A stretch of 11,348 bases of DNA from Candidatus Heimdallarchaeota archaeon (GTDB lineage: Archaea > Asgardarchaeota > Heimdallarchaeia > Heimdallarchaeales > Kariarchaeaceae), in assembly GCA_015522385.1 (NCBI GenBank), contig WAMJ01000069.1, forward strand, positions 1 to 11,348, given 5' to 3'. This document shows positions 6,821-11,292 of this stretch, one piece after another. The notes under the pieces were generated by a model that was not told where the DNA came from, ran no database searches, and was given only the letters and a program-made list of their open reading frames with translations. The position numbers and the translations under genes are program-made. Position 1 is the stretch's first letter, and every line of letters begins with the position of its first letter.

Positions 6821-7557
6821 GTCAATATATATTGAGCCCAGAAAACATATGCATGCAATGCTGTAACAATCCGCGACCTATCTGGAGCACGGAAGAGATC
6901 TGCCGAAATTGCGGGACCGTACTTGGGCCACGGTGGGAGTACGAAGTACCATATGCACAGGTGGCTGCACACAGTGCACCTGTGCTCGTGGTCGATTCGA
7001 CTATCAACAGTACTCTCTCTGAGATTGCTCGCAAGTACCCGTTGTCATATGAGACCAAGATGCGCATCATACAACGGGTAGGGCATTCGAAAAATAAGAG
7101 GAAGGCAGTACTGCGCGAGTATGCCAAAATAAATAGGTATTTTGTGCAGTCAGAGGGGGGTGAACTAGATCAAACTACCAATTGTCACGAACATTTTGAG
7201 ACAGCCGAAATAATTAGAAAGCGATTTGAACAAATAAAACTGGTGGAAAATATCAGGAAGCGGAAAGGGGAAACCATAAAAAGCATTTGTAGAAGACTTC
7301 AATTTTCCCGTCGCAGATATTATTACTGGAAAAATTGGAACAGGGATGGAAGAAAGAAGAAAGACCACGTATTGGACCGGTACTTTGAGGATATATGGAA
7401 CTGGCGAGAGCAGGGTGAGAGTATCAGAAATATTGCATTCCTCCTTTCACTACATTTCGATATAAATGTAAGTAAGGACACAGTGGCAAGATGGCTCAAT
7501 CGGAATCAAGCCAAGCAACATACTTGGTCAGCAACTCCGGTGCAAATTCCTGCATGA
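6814..7557 (+). CDS. TFB-like zinc ribbon fused to two helix-turn-helix segments (transcription regulator)
   Basis: A 247-residue protein and the only convincing plus-strand gene. Residues 13-33 form a zinc ribbon (C13-x2-C16-x13-C30-x2-C33) followed by GTVLGPRWEYE, close to the ribbon of archaeal TFB/eukaryotic TFIIB, which contacts RNA polymerase. VLVVDSTINSTLSEI (57-71) sits where TFB has its linker, but the cyclin repeats of a true TFB are absent. Instead there are two probable helix-turn-helix units: KGETIKSICRRLQFSRRRYY (151-170) and a segment at about 195-232 centred on FDINVSKDTVARWLNR (215-230), resembling transposase/resolvase DNA-binding domains. I infer a viral factor that touches host polymerase and directs or blocks it at chosen promoters. 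The ATG has GGAGGG before it. The middle (about 7090-7480) is more AT-rich than its neighbours, and both ends overlap terminase genes. Confidence 0.8.
   Translation: MSCQYILSPENICMQCCNNPRPIWSTEEICRNCGTVLGPRWEYEVPYAQVAAHSAPVLVVDSTINSTLSEIARKYPLSYETKMRIIQRVGHSKNKRKAVLREYAKINRYFVQSEGGELDQTTNCHEHFETAEIIRKRFEQIKLVENIRKRKGETIKSICRRLQFSRRRYYYWKNWNRDGRKKKDHVLDRYFEDIWNWREQGESIRNIAFLLSLHFDINVSKDTVARWLNRNQAKQHTWSATPVQIPA
6823..6834. promoter_or_regulatory. AT palindrome in the divergent start region (possible operator/TATA)
   Basis: CAATATATATTG, a perfect 12-base palindrome, lies 2 bases upstream of the large terminase ATG and just inside the divergent regulator gene. It is too near the terminase start to be its own -26 TATA box, so an operator is at least as likely. 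Confidence 0.4.
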
Positions 7558-8104
7558 ACTCTACCGTCTTCTCGAGCTTGTGGTGCATCTGAACCACTAA
7601 GGTGTTGGCGAGATCATCATCCACCAGTCCAAACAATTTGATGGCGTCGTTGATTGCGGATCGGGTCTCTTTCATGGCGTCAAGCCACAGCTTACGCCAC
7701 ATCACGTCGTCGGCTTTTGAGGGATCTTTCTCGATCTGCTCCACAAAACCAGCGGCCTTGGCGATCATCAACCTGTGATAGATGCTGATCTCTTCGGTTA
7801 GTGCAGGGAGGTCCCCTGGCTCTATCACACGTTTGAGTATCTCCTGCTTAACCCTGCGTTGCTCGTGGACGACTATATCCCTGGCTTGATCCTGATTACT
7901 CAGCATACGCTTCTTGTGCAGCGATATCGCAGCAGGTGTCACTCCCAATTGCCGGGCTATCCATGCTTGCGTCACCTTGGATCCCTTTTTCTCCAGGAAG
8001 TGATCCCCGTCGTAGATGCCAGTGAGAAGTGCTTTCTGCAGTGCGTCTCCGTCCTTGTGATTCAAAAATATATTGTTCTTACGGGTTGCTATGACCACAT
8101 ACAC
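7496..8104 (-). CDS. Putative terminase small subunit
   Basis: A 202-residue protein. Residues about 43-66 (VTQAWIARQLGVTPAAISLH) form a clear helix-turn-helix of the kind terminase small subunits use to bind the packaging site. The rest is helical (VDDVMWRKLW-type segments and a long helix at 165-200), suitable for oligomerisation into a ring. Position supports the role: it comes before the large terminase on the same strand, separated only by the inverted regulator gene. The first usable start is GTG 8104; further GTGs follow at codons 3 and beyond, and there is no Shine-Dalgarno, so the exact start is uncertain. Its last 62 bases overlap the end of the plus-strand regulator. A plain DNA-binding regulator cannot be excluded. 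Confidence 0.65.
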   Translation of the reverse strand: MYVVIATRKNNIFLNHKDGDALQKALLTGIYDGDHFLEKKGSKVTQAWIARQLGVTPAAISLHKKRMLSNQDQARDIVVHEQRRVKQEILKRVIEPGDLPALTEEISIYHRLMIAKAAGFVEQIEKDPSKADDVMWRKLWLDAMKETRSAINDAIKLFGLVDDDLANTLVVQMHHKLEKTVEFMQEFAPELLTKYVAWLDSD

Positions 8105-8107
8105 ATT

Positions 8108-8138
8108 ACTTAATCATAACTTAATCCGTTAACTTAAT
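8108..8138. repeat. Three direct ATTAAGT repeats upstream of the small terminase
   Basis: The plus strand has ACTTAAT at 8108-8114, 8119-8125 and 8132-8138 (ATTAAGT on the transcribed strand), spaced 11 and 13 bases, roughly one helical turn. The set ends 3 bases before the GTG start. Spacing and place suggest an operator, or binding sites for the small terminase itself. Confidence 0.6.
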
Positions 8139-8190
8139 GGTTGTAAAGCTGGACAGGGTATTGGAAGATTAAGGCGGGAGAGGCTGGTTT

Positions 8191-8202
8191 CTAGACCTCT
8201 AG
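8191..8202. repeat. Inverted repeat CTAGA-cc-TCTAG
   Basis: A perfect 5-base inverted repeat with a 2-base centre in the leader between the zinc-ribbon operon and the small terminase. It is short, and is listed because it sits among other symmetric elements. Confidence 0.4.
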
Positions 8203-8217
8203 GGTACTACTTACACG

Positions 8218-8252
8218 CCCCCGTGGGGGGAGGGTACCCCCTCGGAAGGGGG
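8218..8252 (-). promoter_or_regulatory. Alternating C/G blocks able to form competing hairpins in the leader
   Basis: On the plus strand: CCCCC (8218-8222), GGGGGG (8225-8230), CCCCC (8237-8241), GGGGG (8248-8252). On the minus transcript CCCCCT/AGGGGG close a 6-base stem on the tetraloop UCCG (8252-8237). The inner and outer blocks can instead pair with one another, so mutually exclusive folds are possible. The segment would lie near the 5' end of a transcript from the TATA box at 8275-8282. No known riboswitch class is recognised. Confidence 0.5.
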
Positions 8253-8273
8253 CATGTCCACATACTAACCACA

Positions 8274-8618
8274 CTATATATACATGCGTAATACGGAGTC
8301 GTCGCCGCAGTTGGAGCAGTGCAGTCTTCGCAGGTCCTCCTTGGACAGCAGCATCCCGCAGCTGGGGCACCCGATCCTGCACCAGCCCGTGGTGCGGTAC
8401 TTTGGGTAATGCCCGTGCCTGGTCATCACGCTACCGCGATCCTTGGTCAGCGGTATGTAGAACCACTCGGTGGCCATGTATCGGTCGAGCAGCATGATCA
8501 AGGGTATCTCGAGGTATTGGTACCCCATCATCCGTGCCTGGAGCAGGTTCTGCTGGAGCGTGAGCTCGGGGTGGTACGTGGCGGACTTCTGCTCGAGGAC
8601 GTACAGGGGGATCATCAT
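8274..8618 (-). CDS. Zinc-ribbon protein, paralogue B
   Basis: A 114-residue protein of unknown function, paralogous to its upstream neighbour. The shared block is PELTLQQNLLQARMMGYQYL (17-36 here), followed by an alternating hydrophobic region with FYIPLTKDRG (53-62). It ends in a zinc ribbon C84-x2-C87-x13-C101-x2-C104, with an extra Cys80. ATG 8618 is chosen because it overlaps the TGA of paralogue A by four bases; the next codon is also ATG and lies better placed behind AGAGG. A TTG at 8636 would add six residues. Its stop codon lies within the TATA box of the next operon. Base composition is more GC-rich than in paralogue A. A small nucleic-acid- or protein-binding role is likely, but I cannot say which. 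Confidence 0.72.
   Translation of the reverse strand: MMIPLYVLEQKSATYHPELTLQQNLLQARMMGYQYLEIPLIMLLDRYMATEWFYIPLTKDRGSVMTRHGHYPKYRTTGWCRIGCPSCGMLLSKEDLRRLHCSNCGDDSVLRMYI
8275..8282 (-). promoter_or_regulatory. TATA box (TATATATA) for the terminase/head operon
   Basis: A strong archaeal TATA match overlapping the last codons and TAG stop of the upstream gene. It would start transcription near 8252, about 150 bases before the small terminase GTG. No plus-strand gene lies to the right, so the minus direction is preferred. Confidence 0.5.
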
Positions 8619-8953
8619 CGCCTCTTCGATATGCAACTAAGACACATCGCGTCAAGTGTCCCGATCTGTGATTTGGCGAGAGGACCCCAGCATATTCTAC
8701 AGCCCCTTCTCGAGCTCTTCCCACTGCCGTAATATGCCCTAAACCATTTTTCGCTTAAGACCCCGAATACAAGTAATTCGAAGCCTCGATGGGAGGCAAG
8801 TGGGATAAGAAAATCTCCGAATTTGTGTGATGCATCAAATCTGATGTATCTGAATTTTACATGAGTATAGCCCATCATCCGGGCTTGAAGCAGGTTTTGC
8901 CGATAGCTTAACTCCGGGCGAGGTTTGTAGATCCGTGCGTCTTTGAGCCTCAT
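8615..8953 (-). CDS. Zinc-ribbon protein, paralogue A
   Basis: A 112-residue protein of unknown function. The conserved block PELSYRQNLLQARMMGYTHV (13-32) aligns without gaps to the downstream paralogue; the middle has FLIPLASHRGFELLVFG (48-64), and the end is a zinc ribbon C85-x2-C88-x15-C104-x2-C107 followed by basic residues. The frame is open far upstream to 9226, but ATG 8953 is the start: it overlaps the preceding TGA by four bases and has AGGAGGA 7 bases before it. The middle of the gene is visibly more AT-rich than paralogue B. Confidence 0.78.
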   Translation of the reverse strand: MRLKDARIYKPRPELSYRQNLLQARMMGYTHVKFRYIRFDASHKFGDFLIPLASHRGFELLVFGVLSEKWFRAYYGSGKSSRRGCRICWGPLAKSQIGTLDAMCLSCISKRR

Positions 8954-9141
8954 GTACGATTCCTCCTGATTCCCTGGATGGTGGTGACGACCCTGGTACC
9001 GTCCTGCCTTTCGACGAGCACGTTCCCGTTCCTGCCCTTGATGGCTTTTCCGTGTACAGTCACTAGTCGCAGCACCTCCCCCTTCTGTAGGATAGAGGGG
9101 ATCTTCGGACTCCGCCAGTGCCAGATATATCTCGCTGTCAT
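8950..9141 (-). CDS. 63-residue small basic beta-rich protein, unknown function
   Basis: From ATG 9141 to TGA 8950. After a start MTARYIWHWRSPKIPSILQK the sequence alternates as short beta strands (GEVLRLVTVHGKAIK, GNVLVERQDGTRVVT) and ends in a basic tail (IQGIRRNRT). This could be a small beta-barrel of the SH3/KOW sort that binds nucleic acid, but no family is recognised. The start has GAGGAG 5 bases upstream, and both ends join neighbours by ATGA overlaps, which strongly supports a real gene. Confidence 0.7.
   Translation of the reverse strand: MTARYIWHWRSPKIPSILQKGEVLRLVTVHGKAIKGRNGNVLVERQDGTRVVTTIQGIRRNRT
8961..8967 (-). promoter_or_regulatory. Shine-Dalgarno that fixes the start of paralogue A
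   Basis: AGGAGGA on the minus strand, 7 bases before ATG 8953. It rules out the much longer open frame starting near 9226, which has no such signal and whose extra part reads antisense-like against real small genes. Confidence 0.8.
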
Positions 9142-9290
9142 ATGATCTCCTCGAAGCAGCGGTCGCAGTAGGGACTGCCACCCATGAGCAGGAAGTCGGA
9201 GTACAGGATTCGGTCGCAGCGGGCACAGTGGATGTGGAGGTCCGTGATCATCCTGCGTTCGATTTGAGGGAGTGAGTCACATTTACACAC
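9138..9290 (-). CDS. 50-residue zinc-ribbon mini-protein
   Basis: From GTG 9290 to TGA 9138. The product contains a compact treble-clef-like ribbon, IHCARCDRILYSDFLLMGGS followed by PYCDRCFEEII, giving C22-x2-C25-x16-C42-x2-C45, plus CKC at residues 2-4. An ATG lies at codon 14 (9251), but GTG 9290 is preferred: GGGAGG stands 8 bases before it and the gap to the upstream gene is 2 bases, whereas the ATG has no properly spaced Shine-Dalgarno. Function unknown; phage and archaeal virus mini zinc fingers are often regulators of host polymerase, which is only an analogy here. Confidence 0.72.
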   Translation of the reverse strand: MCKCDSLPQIERRMITDLHIHCARCDRILYSDFLLMGGSPYCDRCFEEII

Positions 9291-9292
9291 GG

Positions 9293-9427
9293 TCAGAACC
9301 TCCCGACGATCAGTCGCCTACCGTGGTACTTCTTCCCGTGGGAGATGAGCCTCGTGAGCGAAGGTGTGACGTGACGGCAGATAGGACAGACGTAGTTCCT
9401 GCCCTGCAGCTGTACCTCATCTATCAC
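9293..9427 (-). CDS. 44-residue C2H2 zinc-finger mini-protein
   Basis: From GTG 9427 to TGA 9293. Almost the whole protein is one classic C2H2 finger: YVCPICRHVTPSLTRLISHG then KKYH, that is C14-x2-C17-x12-H30-x4-H35, followed by a basic tail (GRRLIVGRF). It should bind DNA or another protein; small single-finger proteins of this kind are common in archaeal viruses and their hosts. The start is fixed by a GTGA overlap with the previous stop and by AAGGAGG 7 bases upstream. The same frame is open back to 9646 but that part overlaps a better gene. Confidence 0.78.
   Translation of the reverse strand: MIDEVQLQGRNYVCPICRHVTPSLTRLISHGKKYHGRRLIVGRF
9299..9304 (-). promoter_or_regulatory. Shine-Dalgarno that supports the GTG start at 9290
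   Basis: GGGAGG on the minus strand, 8 bases before GTG 9290, embedded in the last codons of the C2H2 gene. Confidence 0.7.
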
Positions 9428-9621
9428 TCTGCTTCCTCCTTGATCTGCTCGGGACCAAGCTCCACTGTGTTGGGCGCGTAGTGGACCGTGCCCTCCTCGT
9501 CCCTGCTCTTCGGCACGTGCTCTTCGCAGAAGTAGATCGCTATGGGGAGGTCCAGGATCATGAGTCCGAGCCGCTTGTACTCCGCCTTCTTTCGGCAGTA
9601 CTCGACGTTGCACATGATCAT
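9424..9621 (-). CDS. 65-residue putative zinc-binding protein
   Basis: From ATG 9621 to TGA 9424. Four likely metal ligands appear as C4-x4-C9 (MCNVEYCRKKAEY) and C32-x2-H35 (YFCEEHV), separated by a hydrophobic hairpin LGLMILDLPIAIY; the tail is acidic and helical. This arrangement resembles small zinc-hook/B-box-like folds, but I do not recognise the family. An ATG exists 10 codons earlier (9651), but 9621 is preferred: it overlaps the upstream TGA by four bases and has GGGAGGGA 5 bases before it. The next gene begins in a GTGA overlap. Confidence 0.7.
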   Translation of the reverse strand: MIMCNVEYCRKKAEYKRLGLMILDLPIAIYFCEEHVPKSRDEEGTVHYAPNTVELGPEQIKEEAE

Positions 9622-9818
9622 GACGATCCCTCCCTGCAGAATGCATACCATCGTTCTACCTCTGGGGCAAGATCGAGGTATTCTTTGCTCCGACCGACCA
9701 CATCTAGTATCGCGAAGATCTTCGTGAGGTAGTAGCTGTACATGGGTATTTTATACTGCTTTCTCGCACGCTCAACCTTCTTGTTATACCTTATTAGTGC
9801 CTTTTTGAGTTTAGTCAT
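9618..9818 (-). CDS. 66-residue basic helical protein, unknown function
   Basis: From ATG 9818 to TGA 9618. The amino half is strongly basic and helical (MTKLKKALIRYNKKVERARK), the centre is aromatic and hydrophobic (MYSYYLTKIFAILDVV), and the end is acidic (EYLDLAPEVERWY). No family is recognised. GGAGGT stands 6 bases before the start, and both ends overlap neighbours by four bases. Compared with the flanking genes it is AT-rich. Confidence 0.7.
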   Translation of the reverse strand: MTKLKKALIRYNKKVERARKQYKIPMYSYYLTKIFAILDVVGRSKEYLDLAPEVERWYAFCREGSS

Positions 9819-10600
9819 ATCTTTACCTCCAAATCATGAGTGCGGAGATGGGCTCGTTTAGCCGAGTCGAGTCCAGCAGGATTCAGTTTCCGAGGAGGAG
9901 TGTATGTGGTGCAGAGCGGACAGTACGGGGTGTCCCACTTGGCCACCAGTTCCCCAATACGCTCTTCGATCTTCGAATCTATCATGGACTCTTGGTGCTT
10001 CAGCTCCTCCATGGCTGCTTTTTTGCTCAGCTCCTTCACCCTTTGAGTGTACTGCACTACCTCCTCTGGAGTCTTCTTCTTGCTCCCACGATCCTCTTGG
10101 GATTTTCGGAGTTCGTCCTCTACCTCGTACTCGTACAGGATTCGATCGATGTCTGACTGGGTGGCGTCTGGGGTGTAGTATATCTTGACACCGAACGTCC
10201 TTTTCGCAGTGCCTTTCCAAGGATATATCAGAAGTAATTTACGAGCCACGAGCAGTCGCATGAGCTTCTTGACCGTCTTGTCCTTCTCGTCCCTCCCCAG
10301 GATGAAGCAGATCCCGGAGTATGTGAATGCCTTCTGGATCTCGAATTCATGAATGATGTCCTTGTGGCGGTTGAACAGTTTGAGCTCGTTGATGGAATCG
10401 GTGGCGAGGTGGGAGATGCCGTAGTAATTCTGGATGGCCAGAGAGAGGGTGATCCCCCCTCTTCCTTCCTTCTCCCCTTCTACCCCATTTCCAAGGGGGG
10501 TAAGAAACTTACCCCTAGAAGAAGAAGAAGAAGAAGGATACTCTCTCTCTCTAGAGAGAGAAGAATCAGAGAGGAATTTGGAGGGTACTGAATCACTCAT
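9815..10600 (-). CDS. Winged-helix, coiled-coil and C2H2 zinc-finger protein with low-complexity start
   Basis: A 261-residue protein. Residues 1-50 are low complexity, Ser- then Gly/Glu-rich (REREYPSSSSSSRGKF), and are encoded by unusual repeat DNA. Residues about 88-145 look like a winged helix: FTYSGICFILGRDEKDKTVK, then LMRLLVARKLLLIYP and a beta wing FGVKIYYT. A charged helix, probably a coiled coil, spans about 150-220 (EDELRKSQEDRGSKKKTPEE). The end is a long-loop C2H2 motif, YCPLCTTY plus HLRTH (C227-x2-C230-x20-H251-x3-H255). It is probably a DNA-binding regulator or replication-initiation protein; I cannot decide which. ATG 10600 has AGGAGGA 6 bases upstream and overlaps the methyltransferase stop (ATGA). 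No other start exists before the winged helix. Confidence 0.75.
   Translation of the reverse strand: MSDSVPSKFLSDSSLSREREYPSSSSSSRGKFLTPLGNGVEGEKEGRGGITLSLAIQNYYGISHLATDSINELKLFNRHKDIIHEFEIQKAFTYSGICFILGRDEKDKTVKKLMRLLVARKLLLIYPWKGTAKRTFGVKIYYTPDATQSDIDRILYEYEVEDELRKSQEDRGSKKKTPEEVVQYTQRVKELSKKAAMEELKHQESMIDSKIEERIGELVAKWDTPYCPLCTTYTPPRKLNPAGLDSAKRAHLRTHDLEVKI
10497..10515. repeat. Perfect hairpin GGGGTAAG-aaa-CTTACCCC
   Basis: An 8-base perfect stem with a 3-base loop inside the 5' part of the winged-helix gene. It would form in either transcript strand. Confidence 0.6.
10518..10535. repeat. (GAA)6 microsatellite encoding poly-Ser
   Basis: Six GAA units on the plus strand. Read on the minus strand in the gene's frame they give a run of serines (residues 23-28). 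Length change here would keep the frame. Confidence 0.75.
10541..10561. repeat. (CT)n tract forming an 18-base palindrome
   Basis: CT repeats at 10541-10552 run into AG repeats at 10553-10560. Positions 10544-10561 are a perfect palindrome centred on CTAG. Being a dinucleotide repeat in coding sequence, slippage would shift the frame. Confidence 0.7.
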
Positions 10601-11292
10601 GCCGAATCCTCCTGGAAGAAACGGTCGATGTGACTCTTGGACGGCGATTTATGATCCGTTGGGCAACAGTAATCGCGGTCGTACCCTTTTCCAAAGCGGT
10701 AGTACATCATGGATCTGTTGTGGAGGACGAAGACGGTCATTCCGATGACGTAAGCCCCCTTGTGGTCCTCGAAGGTCACTCGGTGAGGGATGAACCACCA
10801 ACGGTCGAGCAGGTACGTATGCAGGAGTTGGTGGAAGTACTTTGTCTCCACTCTTGCAGGGATGAAGAACACCACTGTCCTGACGTGGTCGTTTTCAAGC
10901 TCGCGTATCGCTTTACTGACCCAGCGTTTGATGTCATTCCAAGGGGGATTGATGAACACGGACTCAGCAATCTCCCAAGATTCGGCCAGCCCGTCCTGTC
11001 CGTCATTGAGGTTGAACCGGTACTTGGTGCCCAGCCACCCGGGAGTTGAGGTCGAGTCGCACGGGTCGAGGTCGAAGGCGTACTCCGAGTCAAGGATATC
11101 GTACTCCTCTCTTGGTGTCCTGATGTCTTGGGACCCCTTGCCGTTCGTCCCGAATGCCCTGCCGAGTACAGAGTTGTTGATGTCCGTACATTTGTCCGTA
11201 CATTCATTGGTATAGTGCGTACTATACGCAATCATGGATCTAAGGGAAATGTCAAATGACAGAGTAGATCTTTGTGGTATGGTTCTTATCAA
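10597..11292 (-). CDS. DNA N6-adenine methyltransferase (phage Dam type)
   Basis: A protein of up to 231 residues that should methylate adenine in a short DNA site, often used by viruses against host restriction. From TTG 11292 the family pattern begins at DIRTPREEYDILDSEYAFDL (56-75), continues with DPCDST, then FINPPWNDIKRWVSKA, where NPPW (115-118) is the catalytic motif, and VVFFIPARVETKYFH (140-154), the usual P-A-x-x-x-T-x-x-F block. These match phage N-6-adenine methyltransferases (Dam, PF05869). Start choice is uncertain. TTG 11292 makes a TTGA overlap with a frame ending at 11289, copying the overlaps seen throughout this operon, but has only a weak GAAGG. ATG 11235 would give 212 residues with no Shine-Dalgarno. 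The first 40 codons contain a 12-base tandem repeat and an inverted repeat, and are poorly protein-like. Confidence 0.85.
   Translation of the reverse strand: MIRTIPQRSTLSFDISLRSMIAYSTHYTNECTDKCTDINNSVLGRAFGTNGKGSQDIRTPREEYDILDSEYAFDLDPCDSTSTPGWLGTKYRFNLNDGQDGLAESWEIAESVFINPPWNDIKRWVSKAIRELENDHVRTVVFFIPARVETKYFHQLLHTYLLDRWWFIPHRVTFEDHKGAYVIGMTVFVLHNRSMMYYRFGKGYDRDYCCPTDHKSPSKSHIDRFFQEDSA
11181..11204. repeat. Tandem 12-base repeat TGTCCGTACATT x2
   Basis: Two exact adjacent copies (11181-11192 and 11193-11204). On the minus strand they encode a repeated CTD-plus-one-residue pair (ECTDKCTD) near the start of the methyltransferase. They lie 5 bases from an inverted repeat. Confidence 0.8.
11210..11227. 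repeat. Inverted repeat GTATAGT-gcgt-ACTATAC
   Basis: Perfect 7-base arms with a 4-base centre, just downstream of the alternative methyltransferase ATG at 11235. The form is that of a dimeric regulator site. Confidence 0.6.

Noticed and set aside
6822..7127. 101-residue minus-strand open frame
   Set aside because: Antisense to the zinc ribbon of the plus-strand regulator, whose CxxC pairs and ribosome site are convincing.
8108..8138. CRISPR-like array from the three ATTAAGT repeats
   Set aside because: Seven-base repeats with 4- and 6-base spacers are far too short; an operator is the better reading. No CRISPR array or tRNA/rRNA gene was seen anywhere in the window.
8218..8252. Intrinsic terminator for the upstream zinc-ribbon operon
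   Set aside because: The GC hairpins are not followed by a T run on the minus strand, and archaeal termination relies mainly on T-rich tracts; a leader structure fits better.
8209..8263. Tiny 18-residue leader peptide (MWTCPLPRGYPPPTGACK) or an overlapping 14-residue one from 8255
   Set aside because: The ATG at 8263 would lie upstream of the expected transcription start, and the residues simply follow the C/G blocks; no ribosome site supports either frame.
8319..8732. 137-residue plus-strand open frame across the paralogues
   Set aside because: Its sequence is the reverse reading of two clearly homologous minus-strand genes.
8954..9226. Amino-terminal extension of paralogue A up to 9226
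   Set aside because: The extension overlaps two well-supported small genes, is compositionally odd, and lacks the strong ribosome site and ATGA overlap found at 8953.
9428..9646. Amino-terminal extension of the C2H2 mini-protein up to 9646
   Set aside because: It overlaps the 65-residue gene in another frame; the GTG at 9427 has a four-base overlap and a good Shine-Dalgarno.
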